NCBI GenBank assembly: GCA_945957575.1
Contig: CAMFLW010000018.1
Location: forward strand, 1-37,473
Direction of reading: 5' to 3'
DNA from: an uncultured Aeromonas sp.
Lineage (GTDB): Bacteria > Pseudomonadota > Gammaproteobacteria > Enterobacterales > Aeromonadaceae
DNA: 37,473 bases
The notes under the pieces were generated by a model, which saw nothing but the letters and a program-made list of their open reading frames with translations, was not told the DNA's origin and did not search any database. Made by a program: the position numbers and the translations under genes. This document shows, in pieces, positions 8,140-15,749 of this stretch (the stretch's first letter is position 1; every line of letters begins with the position of its first letter).

Positions 8140-8535
8140 TTACCCCAGCAGGTTCAACGCTTGCTGACAGCGCTGTTCGGCGGCATCCAGCTCCAGCAGC
8201 ACCATTCTGATATCTTCCATCTGTTGCTGCAGCGTGTCACGTTTATCCATCACCAGTCCCAGCATGGTTTGCAACTGGGTGCGGCTGCTTTTGTCGGCAT
8301 CATAGAGATCAAACAACTCACGGATCTCGGCGAGGGTGAACCCCAGGCGCTTGCCGCGCAAGGTTAATTTGAGACGTACCCGATCCTGCTTGCTATAGAT
8401 GCGGGTCTGGCGCTCTCTGGCAGGATTGAGCAATCCTTGGTCCTCATAAAAGCGGATACTGCGTGTCGTAATATCAAATTCCCGGGCCAGCTCACTGATG
8501 CTGTAGCGTCTGGCGTCATCCTTATTTTTGTTCAT
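8140..8535 (-). CDS. MerR-family regulator, LiuR-like (branched-chain amino acid/short-chain acyl-CoA catabolism)
   Basis: A 131-residue MerR protein. The N-terminal winged helix reads YSISELAREFDITTRSIRFY followed by EDQGLLNP, then RIYSKQDRVRLKLTLRGKRLGFTLAEIRELFDLYD, and a C-terminal coiled coil (about 85-125). The sequence is very like LiuR, the regulator of leucine/isovalerate degradation genes in Shewanella and relatives. It lacks the cysteine pattern of metal-sensing MerR proteins such as CueR. It is transcribed away from an acetyl-CoA acetyltransferase, whose substrate class fits LiuR targets, and a candidate operator lies between them. The liu genes themselves are not in the window. 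Family assignment is firm; the LiuR name is from similarity recalled, not searched. Confidence 0.88.
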   Translation of the reverse strand: MNKNKDDARRYSISELAREFDITTRSIRFYEDQGLLNPARERQTRIYSKQDRVRLKLTLRGKRLGFTLAEIRELFDLYDADKSSRTQLQTMLGLVMDKRDTLQQQMEDIRMVLLELDAAEQRCQQALNLLG

Positions 8536-8570
8536 ACAAACTTCTTGGCGAACGACATCCTGCTGGCACC

Positions 8571-8585
8571 TTACCTAAACGTAAA
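8571..8585. promoter_or_regulatory. Candidate LiuR operator
   Basis: TTACCTAAACGTAAA lies between the divergent MerR gene and the thiolase. It approximates the LiuR-type palindrome built on ACGTAAACGT with TTTA flanks: the right half is perfect and the left half has CCT for CGT. Position and neighbour support it; it has not been tested. Confidence 0.5.
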
Positions 8586-8658
8586 CTGCACTGCAACTCT
8601 TGTTCCCGTGACGGAGAAAACCTATGTTATGACCATGTAACAAAAAAGAGGCTGGCAA

Positions 8659-9822
8659 ATGGATATTGCGATCGTGGCGGCAAAGCGGACCCCGATGGGG
8701 GCATTTCAGGGGGCATTGGCAGAGGTGACAGCGCCTGAGTTGGGAGCCTGTGTCATTGAGGGCGCGTTACAGCAAAGTGGTCTGCATCCGGAGCAGATAG
8801 ACGAAGTATTTATGGGTAACGTGCTATCGGCTGGCATGGGGCAAGCGCCAGCCAGGCAGGCAATGTTGAAAGCGGGGCTGCCAGTTGGTGTGCCAGCCAC
8901 CACGATCAACAAGGTGTGCGGCTCTGGCATGAAGGCGGTGATGTTGGCGGCAGATTCCATCCGGCTTGGCGACAACCGGGTTGTGGTTGCTGGTGGCATG
9001 GAGAGCATGAGCCGCGCCCCCTATCTGTTGGATAATGCCCGCAGCGGCTTTCGGATGGGGCATCAAAAGGTGCTGGATCACCTCTTCTTCGATGGTTTGC
9101 AAGATGCCTATGATGGCCAGCTGATGGGGATACATGCCCAGCGCAGCGCCGATCAGGCCGGCTTGACCCGCAGTGCCATGGATGAGTTTGCCCTTGCATC
9201 GTTGCAGCGTGCCCGCGATGCACAGCAAGCCGGTGCGTTTTTGTCCGAGCTGACAAGTGTCTATCACGGTGATCGCTTGTTGCTGGCCGAGGACGAACAA
9301 CCAGGCAAGAGCAGTCCGGAGAAAATCCCAACCCTGAAGCCTGCGTTTGGCAAGGAGGGCACCATTACGGCGGCCAATTCAAGCTCCATCTCGGACGGTG
9401 CTGCGGCGCTGATATTGATGGATGTCGCCATGGCAGCAGCTTTTCAGGTGCCGGTATTGGCGAGGATTGTGGGTTATCAGAGCCATGCGGCATTGCCCGC
9501 CGAGTTTACTTCCGCGCCTATTGGGGCCATTTCACGGTTGCTGGATCGTCTGGCATGGTCAGTGGAGGAGGTGGATCTGTTCGAGATCAACGAGGCCTTT
9601 GCCATGGTGAGCATGCTGGCCATGGCTGGGTGCGGCATCCCTCATCACAAGGTCAATGTATACGGTGGGGCTTGTGCCCTAGGGCATCCGCTCGGAGCAA
9701 GTGGTGCCCGTATTCTGGTCACCCTGGTCTCGGCTTTGCGGCAGCGGGGAGGAAAAAGAGGGATCGCCTCTTTGTGTATCGGAGGGGGAGAGGCGACCGC
9801 GATCGCGGTAGAGATCGATTAA
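8659..9822 (+). CDS. Acetyl-CoA C-acetyltransferase (thiolase)
   Basis: A 387-residue thiolase, the usual size for biosynthetic/short-chain thiolases (about 390), catalysing acetoacetyl-CoA + CoA = 2 acetyl-CoA. Catalytic residues are visible: nucleophile Cys87 in KVCGSGMKAV, His343 in ALGHPLGASGAR, and Cys373 in LCIGGGEA. The EINEAFA motif is also present. The ATG at 8659 has GAGG upstream. It is divergent from the LiuR-like gene with a probable operator between, suggesting a job in the last step of leucine/ketone-body degradation. It differs clearly from FadI at 22275. Its stop overlaps the convergent EAL-HDOD stop (9819-9822). Confidence 0.94.
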   Translation: MDIAIVAAKRTPMGAFQGALAEVTAPELGACVIEGALQQSGLHPEQIDEVFMGNVLSAGMGQAPARQAMLKAGLPVGVPATTINKVCGSGMKAVMLAADSIRLGDNRVVVAGGMESMSRAPYLLDNARSGFRMGHQKVLDHLFFDGLQDAYDGQLMGIHAQRSADQAGLTRSAMDEFALASLQRARDAQQAGAFLSELTSVYHGDRLLLAEDEQPGKSSPEKIPTLKPAFGKEGTITAANSSSISDGAAALILMDVAMAAAFQVPVLARIVGYQSHAALPAEFTSAPIGAISRLLDRLAWSVEEVDLFEINEAFAMVSMLAMAGCGIPHHKVNVYGGACALGHPLGASGARILVTLVSALRQRGGKRGIASLCIGGGEATAIAVEID

Positions 9823-11042
9823 TCGGTTGCTTCCATCGCCTGCAGTTGCTCGTTGACCCAGGTGGTGGCAGCCAGATAGAGGTGACTCACCTTATCCTCG
9901 CTCAAGCCAAGCTTGGCTGTTCTGGCTGTGACCCGTGACCAGTTCGCATTCTCGTAATCTTCACAAAACGCGAGGTAGAAACCCAGGTTGCCTTTGCGTT
10001 CCAGCAGCGCCAGCCGAATGTCTTCGATAAGGGGGATGGTGCCCAGCAGCTTGTCCATCGGCTGCTCCATCAGCACATCCAGTAGCGAAAAAAGGCCGGT
10101 GATAAAGGCTTGCTGTGTCTGCTGGGTCGGTGCGTGAGCATGAGCCAGTAGTTCACAGAATCGAGCGCGGATCATCGACATCTGGTAGAGCTCGGCGCTC
10201 TTGCCCTTGCCTGCACTGGTTGCTGCCACCAGCGAGACAAAACGCTTTAGCTGGGTGTTGCCAAGGTAGATGGCGGCTTGGCGAAACGAGGAGATGGGAT
10301 TGGCGTGGCCTTTAAGATGATTGACGTAGCGCAGTAGCTTGAGGGAAAGGGAGATATCCTGGCTTAGCAGCTGCTCGATACGGTTGATGTCAGGTTCAGA
10401 CTGATTGACCACGTTGAGCAGTTGCATGACGACGACCTGGGCTGGTTCCATGGTCGCTTGCTTGACCATTTCGGGGCGACTGAAGAAAAAGCCCTGAAAT
10501 AGCTGGATCCCAAGCTGCTTGACCCGCTCGAATTCCGCCTTGTCCTCCACTTTTTCCGCCAGATAGGTAAGTCCGAGTGACTGATGGCGCCGGATAAACA
10601 CCTTGATCTGAAAGAGTGATGTCGCTCGCAGATCAAACTTGATGATGTGGATAAACGGGAGGAAGCGCTCCCAATCCGGTGACATGGTGAAGTCATCGAG
10701 TGCCAGCTGATAGCCCAGTTTGTGCAACTGTGTCACCTTTTCCAGCAGCGCATCATCCGGGGAGGCATCCTCCAGAATTTCGATCACCACCTTGTCGGGA
10801 GGCAGGCACTCGGCCAAACCATCCAGCAGCAGTGAGTGGGGGAAGTTGATAAAGCAGGAGCGTCCTCCCAACAACTGATCGATATTCTGTTGCAGGAACT
10901 GTTCGACCACCAGGCGTGACGTCGCCAGTTGGGAGGAGATACTCGGGAAAACATTATTCAGACTATCGCGAAAGAGCAGCTCATAGGCATAAGTATTAAG
11001 GTCTTTGTCGAGGATGGGCTGTCTTGCAACGTAGGAATACAT
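9819..11042 (-). CDS. EAL-HDOD signalling protein (cyclic-di-GMP phosphodiesterase-like)
   Basis: A 407-residue two-domain protein like the YuxH/CdgJ group. Residues 1-190 form an EAL domain: the signature is ELL (Glu21) instead of EAL, but the other catalytic positions are present: Asn66, Glu88 and Glu91 (EILE), Asp116-Asp117 (DDF), Lys135 and Asp137 (KFD), Glu163 and Glu166 (AEKVE), Gln183 (QGFFFSRP). Residues from about 200 on form an HDOD domain (LLSQDISLSLKLLRYVN, then FRQAAIYLG). Such proteins often control motility or biofilm. Loop 6, normally DFGTGYSS, is altered to DFTMSPDW, so dimer-linked regulation may differ. It is convergent with the thiolase (four-base overlap) and has its own 116-base upstream gap. 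Confidence 0.92.
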   Translation of the reverse strand: MYSYVARQPILDKDLNTYAYELLFRDSLNNVFPSISSQLATSRLVVEQFLQQNIDQLLGGRSCFINFPHSLLLDGLAECLPPDKVVIEILEDASPDDALLEKVTQLHKLGYQLALDDFTMSPDWERFLPFIHIIKFDLRATSLFQIKVFIRRHQSLGLTYLAEKVEDKAEFERVKQLGIQLFQGFFFSRPEMVKQATMEPAQVVVMQLLNVVNQSEPDINRIEQLLSQDISLSLKLLRYVNHLKGHANPISSFRQAAIYLGNTQLKRFVSLVAATSAGKGKSAELYQMSMIRARFCELLAHAHAPTQQTQQAFITGLFSLLDVLMEQPMDKLLGTIPLIEDIRLALLERKGNLGFYLAFCEDYENANWSRVTARTAKLGLSEDKVSHLYLAATTWVNEQLQAMEATD

Positions 11043-11158
11043 GCCTGGCTCCGATATGGGTACTGGCTTGATTCTATGGTGTTGCAGAACACTATGCCAG
11101 TCTTGCCCCTATTGAGTAAGGCAATAATTGGCAGAGTGTTTTTCTGTCAGCGCTGAAT

Positions 11159-12388
11159 TTAGAAGAGATAGCTCAATTGTGTACCGGCCAGCCAGGCATC
11201 GCCTTCGGAAGTGCCTTTGAATTGAGACGGAATAGGAGAGCTCATGGTCTCAGTAACATCGACCTTTTTGCCATCGATCAGGGTCAGCCCCAGATCCACG
11301 GTCAGGTTGGGCGTAAACTGATACCCCATCCCCAGGCTATACCAGAACCGATCCGCATCCGGTATGGAGATGGTACGGCGATCGGCTGGCACCGGGCTGG
11401 CGTCATAGGCAACACCGGATCGCAGTTGCCACTGGGGTGTCAGTTGATAGGTCATCCCGAGCGCATAGCGCCAGCTATCTTCCCAGTGTTCATCCTTGAT
11501 GTGCATTGAGCCTTGGTGATCCAGCTCTGCTTCCAGTTGCACAAATTTACTCCAGTTGGTCCAGTTCAGGCTGCCATGGAGTGCGAGTTTGTCGGTCAAC
11601 TGATGGAAGAGAGCCAATTCAGCGGTTGCTGGCAATGGTAAATCAAGTCGTCCTGTATCTTCGTATGGGGTCAATCCGTTTGCTCCTTGAGCATTACCTT
11701 CGAGCGTCAGTGTTGTATCGTGGCGATATGACAGCCCTACCCGTGTATTTTGCGATGGAGTTAGCAGCACCCCCGCGTTCCAGCCTAAAGCCCATCCATC
11801 GCCTTCCAAGTGTTTCACTATCTTATGTTGGCCGACATTAAATACACCGCCAACCTCGCCTTCGCCCTGAATAGCGGAGATCCCGGCACCGATTGACCAC
11901 ATCTCATTGATGCGATAGGCGAGTGAGGTGCCCAGATCCATGGTCTTGATATCGGAGACATTGCCAAAGTGGCCAGCGCTGTAGTTATCCGGCATCTTGA
12001 CACCAAGACCATAGTAAGAGGTTGCCGAGAAACCGAGGCGCCACTGCTCGCTGAGTGGAATGATTAGATAAGCGTTGGGCACCCAGGCTACTGCTGCAAT
12101 ATCGTGTGCTGTAGCATCAGCATGAGTCAGTAAACCGGCCGTTTTTCCTTCGATATTGACGTCAGGACTGACATAGATAGCGCCGCCAGAGAGCGCCATC
12201 TGATCGAAGCGGGTCATGGCAGCCGCATTGCGGGAGAGCACACTGGCGTTATCTGCGATGGCAGCCTCACCGGCAAAGGCGCGTCCCAGGCCTGTAGCTG
12301 ACTGTTCAGCCAGTTGGAACCCGGCGGCATGAGTCTGACCCGCGATCACCAGCAGGGCGATGGCGGACGGTTTGATGATGGAATGCAT
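11159..12388 (-). CDS. FadL-family outer-membrane fatty-acid transporter (short paralogue)
   Basis: A 409-residue FadL-like beta-barrel. It has an N-terminal signal peptide ending HAA (residues 20-22), then the FadL hatch signature GFQLAEQSATGLGRAFAGEA and NAAAMTRFD. It ends in an outer-membrane signature LSYLF with terminal Phe. FadL imports long-chain fatty acids by lateral diffusion. It is clearly related to the adjacent 12641-13987 gene (same hatch region, WTNWSKF versus WTDWSAF, ISIPDADRFWYSLG versus LSIPDSDRIWYSAG) but about 40 residues shorter, with reduced extracellular loops. A FadR-like site and a TATAAAAT box lie just upstream. Substrate preference of the copy is unknown. Confidence 0.93.
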   Translation of the reverse strand: MHSIIKPSAIALLVIAGQTHAAGFQLAEQSATGLGRAFAGEAAIADNASVLSRNAAAMTRFDQMALSGGAIYVSPDVNIEGKTAGLLTHADATAHDIAAVAWVPNAYLIIPLSEQWRLGFSATSYYGLGVKMPDNYSAGHFGNVSDIKTMDLGTSLAYRINEMWSIGAGISAIQGEGEVGGVFNVGQHKIVKHLEGDGWALGWNAGVLLTPSQNTRVGLSYRHDTTLTLEGNAQGANGLTPYEDTGRLDLPLPATAELALFHQLTDKLALHGSLNWTNWSKFVQLEAELDHQGSMHIKDEHWEDSWRYALGMTYQLTPQWQLRSGVAYDASPVPADRRTISIPDADRFWYSLGMGYQFTPNLTVDLGLTLIDGKKVDVTETMSSPIPSQFKGTSEGDAWLAGTQLSYLF

Positions 12389-12443
12389 GGCAAAATCCTG
12401 GCTGTTACCCGAAGGTTCAATAGGTTATATGAATGGAGACAGG

Positions 12444-12466
12444 ATTTTATATGGTATGACCAGTAA
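12444..12466 (-). promoter_or_regulatory. Candidate FadR operator next to a -10 box before the short fadL
   Basis: On the minus strand TTACTGGTCATACCA (12466-12452) is followed at once by TATAAAAT (12451-12444). CTGGTC-N-TACC matches the FadR consensus CTGGTC-N-GACC with one change. The position, about 65 bases before the gene and abutting a -10 hexamer, suits acyl-CoA-relieved repression. No convincing -35 is visible. Confidence 0.45.
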
Positions 12467-12597
12467 GGCAACGGTAATGGTCGGCATCAGGATAAAACAA
12501 GATTTAATGCTGGGGGAGTACACCCTAATAGCTTGATAAAAAAAGAAAAATAAACACGTGTGCGCTACACCTGTGCGCTGAAATGGCTTTTTTGGAC

Positions 12598-12626
12598 AAA
12601 AAAAGAGCGCCTGACGGCGCTCTTTT
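12598..12626 (-). terminator. Rho-independent terminator of fadL
   Basis: Reading the minus strand, AAAAGAGCGCC-GTCA-GGCGCTCTTTT is followed by more T (seven in all). It begins 14 bases after the fadL stop and separates the two fadL genes, so they are not a simple operon. Confidence 0.88.
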
Positions 12627-12640
12627 CGGTGGCGTTCTAA

Positions 12641-13987
12641 TCAGAACTTCATATTGAACTGGGCAGATGCCAGGAAGGCGTTACCGTGTGAGGTGCCCTG
12701 CCAGCGTGGGTTATTCACTGTGCCATCATGGCTTACGAGGCCTTCGTTTACATCAACCTTCTTACCATCCAGATAGGCCATACCGAAGTCGACGCTCATA
12801 TCGGTGTTGATATGGTAGGTGGCGCCAGCGCTATACCAGATTCGATCCGAGTCGGGGATGCTCAGGCTGCGATATTCAGCTTCGATCGGAGTCGTGTCAT
12901 AGGCAAAGCCCAGACGCGCTTCCCAAGCCGGGTTGATATACCAGGTACCGCCGATGGAGTAGCGAGTGGAGTCTTTAAATTTCTCGGGTTTATTGAGACA
13001 CACGCCCGGTTGGCCCGGGGTATTACAACCTGAGCTGGTCGCCTTTAATTCTTGGAACGCGCTCCAGTCAGTCCAGTTGACAGAGTAGTGCACGGCAAAC
13101 TGCTGGTTCAGACGATGGTAGCCAGCGAACTCGGCCTGGGCTGGCAGATCCAGCTTCAGGTTGCCGTCAACAGTCTTGTAATTGGAGCTGGTACCATTGA
13201 AATCACCATCAAAGCTGAGATCGACTTGGGAACGATAAGTCAATGCAAAACGATGGTCATCGTTGACTTCATAAAGAGCACCTACGTTCCAGCCAAAACC
13301 CCATGTGTCACCTTTAAGTCCAGCAATTTTAGTGTCGGCGGAATGTACTTTTTCTGTTTTCTGAGTCAAAACGGGTGCCAGCACACCGGCATAGCGGTTC
13401 AGCTCGGCTTCTGCATACACAGCATTGATGCCGGCCCCGATGCTGAATTGCTCGTTTATGCGATAGGCAATATTCGGGTTGATATTGAAAGTTAAGAGTT
13501 CTGTATCACCAGCACCTGAGCCAGCTGCAAAATTCTTGTCGTACTCGGTAGAGAGACCGTAGTTAGAGAAAAGCCCGATACCCCATGCCCACTGGTCATT
13601 CAAAGGCTGTATAAAATAAGTAGCAGGCACAAAGGCTGATGGAGCGATATCTGAGGCCGAAGCATTCTTGTTAAAATAATTAGGAACGGTTACACCATTA
13701 GGTGGAATAGGTAGAGTAAGATTACCGCTTGTTTTTCCTTCCACATCCACATCCGGTTTGATATAGGTGCCGGAGACGGAGACGGCCATCTTGTCGAAGG
13801 TGGTCATGGCTGCCGGGTTGCGGGCCAGCACGGAGGCGTTGTCGGCGATGGCCGCTTCACCGGCATAGGCACGACCCAGGCCGGAGGCGGAGTGCTCGTT
13901 CAACTGGAACGCAGCAGCATGAACCTGGCTGGTGGCCAGGGCAATAGTCGCTGCAATCAGGCTCTTCTTGAAAACTGTTGTCGTCAT
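12641..13987 (-). CDS. fadL: FadL long-chain fatty-acid outer-membrane transporter
   Basis: A 448-residue protein, the usual FadL length (E. coli about 446 with signal). The signal peptide ends near HAA (residues 23-26), then AFQLNEHSASGLGRAYAGEA and NPAAMTTFDKMAVS, the plug/hatch region whose N-terminus occludes the barrel. The end is FNMKF with C-terminal Phe, as outer-membrane barrels need for BAM recognition. A CNTPGQPGVC pair at about residues 322-331 may form a loop disulfide. It supplies long-chain fatty acid to the acyl-CoA/beta-oxidation route that includes FadI/FadJ in this window. It has its own terminator at 12598-12626 and a FadR-like half palindrome about 140 bases upstream. Confidence 0.95.
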   Translation of the reverse strand: MTTTVFKKSLIAATIALATSQVHAAAFQLNEHSASGLGRAYAGEAAIADNASVLARNPAAMTTFDKMAVSVSGTYIKPDVDVEGKTSGNLTLPIPPNGVTVPNYFNKNASASDIAPSAFVPATYFIQPLNDQWAWGIGLFSNYGLSTEYDKNFAAGSGAGDTELLTFNINPNIAYRINEQFSIGAGINAVYAEAELNRYAGVLAPVLTQKTEKVHSADTKIAGLKGDTWGFGWNVGALYEVNDDHRFALTYRSQVDLSFDGDFNGTSSNYKTVDGNLKLDLPAQAEFAGYHRLNQQFAVHYSVNWTDWSAFQELKATSSGCNTPGQPGVCLNKPEKFKDSTRYSIGGTWYINPAWEARLGFAYDTTPIEAEYRSLSIPDSDRIWYSAGATYHINTDMSVDFGMAYLDGKKVDVNEGLVSHDGTVNNPRWQGTSHGNAFLASAQFNMKF

Positions 13988-14124
13988 GGTGTTCTCTCTT
14001 GTAGGCAGATTTTTTTGCCGATATTGGCTGCACGTTCAATGCAAACCTCGACAAAATCCGTTTTTATTTCAGCTTCTTCCCAATCAATGCTGGCGTGATT
14101 CTATGGATCTGGTAGGAGGTAAGA

Positions 14125-14139
14125 AATCAGACCAGTGAC
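14125..14139 (-). promoter_or_regulatory. Candidate FadR-like site upstream of fadL
   Basis: Minus strand GTCACTGGTCTGATT (14139-14125): CTGGTC-N-GA matches the left half and centre of the FadR consensus, while the right half is TT instead of CC. It is weaker than the site before fadI. The position, about 140 bases upstream of the start, is plausible for fadL, whose E. coli homologue has FadR sites in its leader. Confidence 0.3.
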
Positions 14140-14296
14140 AGCAGAATACATAAAAGTGATCGATGTGTTAATCATTTGTTTTAACCGGGTGTTTAATTCA
14201 TCAGTTACGGGGTAAAACAGGGTGTTTTTTAGGCGAAATGGTTGATCCGGTTCACAAAAATAATTGTGCTGTTTTTCGCGATATTGTGACAAACAG

Positions 14297-14346
14297 CAGG
14301 CAACGGGATCGGAACAGGTCGCAGAGTGGCGCCGTTGCCTGTTTTT
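14297..14346. terminator. Long-arm stem-loop after the DUF3379 gene
   Basis: Perfect ten-base arms CAGGCAACGG (14297-14306) and CCGTTGCCTG (14332-14341) with a 25-base loop. On the plus strand five T follow; on the minus strand, downstream of the operon, the stem is followed by the weaker CTGTTT. It may terminate the eight-gene minus-strand operon, though the better T run points the other way. Confidence 0.5.
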
Positions 14347-14364
14347 ATCGGGGGTGTGGGGTCG

Positions 14365-15144
14365 TCAAATTTGCCAGCGAAGTCGTGATTGCAGGGTATT
14401 GGCAACGGGGGCAAGTGGCTCTTTCATCTCGCCAATCAGCACCATATTGGCCCCTTTGAGCTGGAGTATCTCCCCTCTGAGGGTGCCATCTGCAAAGGTG
14501 GCCTGTTGCAGGGTTAACGGGACATGCTTGGGCACTAGAAAGAGGGTGACGGGCCCCATCTTTCCCTGGATCACCATGTGCAGGGCCGGTCCCTGATAAA
14601 ACGAGCAGTGATTGACATAGGTCACCTTGAGCCCATCCATCCCGCTTAAGGTGGCGCCATACTTCTCCATCTTGGCATTGATGTGTTGCAGATTGACCCG
14701 CTCATCGACACCTTCGATAAAGGGCGCTTCGCCATAGACATGAGCCATCGCCACCTGGGCGAGGGAGAGGGTCGTGGGAGTCGACTCTGGCAACGTGATC
14801 CAGCGGGTACTCATTCCCAGCAGGAAGGCAACCGATGCGGCCAGGGCGATCTGGCGCCAGGATGTCGATGTCCGGAGCTTGACTGGCTCCGTGCCAAGGG
14901 GCCTGAATTGCAGCATATCATCTTGCGTGTCACTGTCTTGCAGCATGGCTTGCCTGAGCAGGATCCGCTCGGCCAGTCCGGCGGGGATCTCCACCTGCAT
15001 GGTGCGCTGGAGGGTTCTGTCGAACTGCTTCATCTCATCGAGGTAGTTCCGATTGGCTTGGCTTGCTTCGGCGGTTTTGAGAAAGTCCGGCTGTTGATCG
15101 TTGGGCTGGATCATGGCGTTGCGGCGAAATTCGAGTTCATCCAT
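14365..15144 (-). CDS. DUF3379 protein, probable membrane anti-sigma factor
   Basis: A 259-residue protein with a cytoplasmic N-terminal half (FRRNAMIQPNDQ, then a charged helical stretch), one membrane segment (about 97-116, QIALAASVAFLLGMSTRWI) and a periplasmic C-terminal half of about 140 residues with a single Cys in YVNHCSFYQG. This layout is that of membrane anti-sigma factors. The gene overlaps the ECF sigma gene by eight bases, implying translational coupling, and DUF3379 genes commonly follow such a sigma gene in Vibrio and Shewanella (recalled). No zinc HxxxCxxC anti-sigma motif is present, so it would be a non-ZAS type. Function is inferred from context. Confidence 0.85.
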   Translation of the reverse strand: MDELEFRRNAMIQPNDQQPDFLKTAEASQANRNYLDEMKQFDRTLQRTMQVEIPAGLAERILLRQAMLQDSDTQDDMLQFRPLGTEPVKLRTSTSWRQIALAASVAFLLGMSTRWITLPESTPTTLSLAQVAMAHVYGEAPFIEGVDERVNLQHINAKMEKYGATLSGMDGLKVTYVNHCSFYQGPALHMVIQGKMGPVTLFLVPKHVPLTLQQATFADGTLRGEILQLKGANMVLIGEMKEPLAPVANTLQSRLRWQI

Positions 15145-15736
15145 GTCCGTGTCCTCTTGCTTGGTTCTTCTGCTCCAGCGCTTCCTTGATCTGGTTGCGG
15201 GCGCGAAACAGGCGGGTCATGACGGTGTTTTTGTTAAGGCCGAGCATCTCGGCAATCTCCTCACCACTGAATCCTCCCACGACTTGCAGCAGCAGTGGCT
15301 CCTGGTACTCCTCGGGCAACCGGGCGATGTGACGGTGCAACCACTCGTTCTCCATCTCCTGTTCGCTGTGCAGCGCATCGTGCTGGGGCTGAGGGTGATC
15401 GTCGAGATCCACTAGCTCCAGCTGTTTGCGTTCAAAGCGGCGGGCGTTCTCCCGTCTGAGGATGGTGATCAGCCACCCTTTGGCCGCCTTGTCATCCTGC
15501 AGGGTGTCGATAGCCTTCCAGGCACGCAGGAAGGTCTCTTGCACCAGATCTTCCGCCACGTTGGGATCTCGGGTCAGCCAGAAGGCATAGCGGTAGAGAT
15601 CGCCGTGCAGCGCATGAACTAGAGCTTCAAATTTGGTTTGTTTGTCAGCCATAGGATCAGAGACCGGCGAAGTGGCCGGATCATTTCCACCAATATGCTG
15701 TTGAGCACGTTTTTTTCTAAAAAACAGCAGAGCCAT
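15137..15736 (-). CDS. ECF-type sigma-70 family RNA polymerase sigma factor
   Basis: A 199-residue protein with only regions 2 and 4. Region 2: DLYRYAFWLTRDPNVAEDLV followed by QETFLRAWKAI (about 45-75). Region 4: LPEEYQEPLLLQVVGGFSGEE and the helix-turn-helix AEMLGLNKNTVMTRLFRAR. The start at 15736 (MALLFFRKKRAQQ) is supported by AAGGA seven bases upstream. An alternative ATG at 15652 (MADKQTKF) is closer to the usual family start but has no ribosome site. The N-terminal extension of 28 residues is basic. The gene follows the BatD gene by 13 bases and overlaps the DUF3379 gene by eight, so it is probably cotranscribed with both. Confidence 0.92.
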   Translation of the reverse strand: MALLFFRKKRAQQHIGGNDPATSPVSDPMADKQTKFEALVHALHGDLYRYAFWLTRDPNVAEDLVQETFLRAWKAIDTLQDDKAAKGWLITILRRENARRFERKQLELVDLDDHPQPQHDALHSEQEMENEWLHRHIARLPEEYQEPLLLQVVGGFSGEEIAEMLGLNKNTVMTRLFRARNQIKEALEQKNQARGHGHG

Positions 15737-15749
15737 AAGGCAATCCTTG

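Larger units (their letters stand above)
13988..14364. other. Intergenic region upstream of fadL
   Basis: These 377 bases between fadL and the DUF3379 gene hold no convincing gene. The part next to fadL is AT-rich and contains the likely fadL promoter, with a FadR-like site at 14127-14136. The far end contains a long-arm stem-loop (14297-14341) that ends the sigma/DUF3379 transcript or blocks read-through. Confidence 0.5.
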
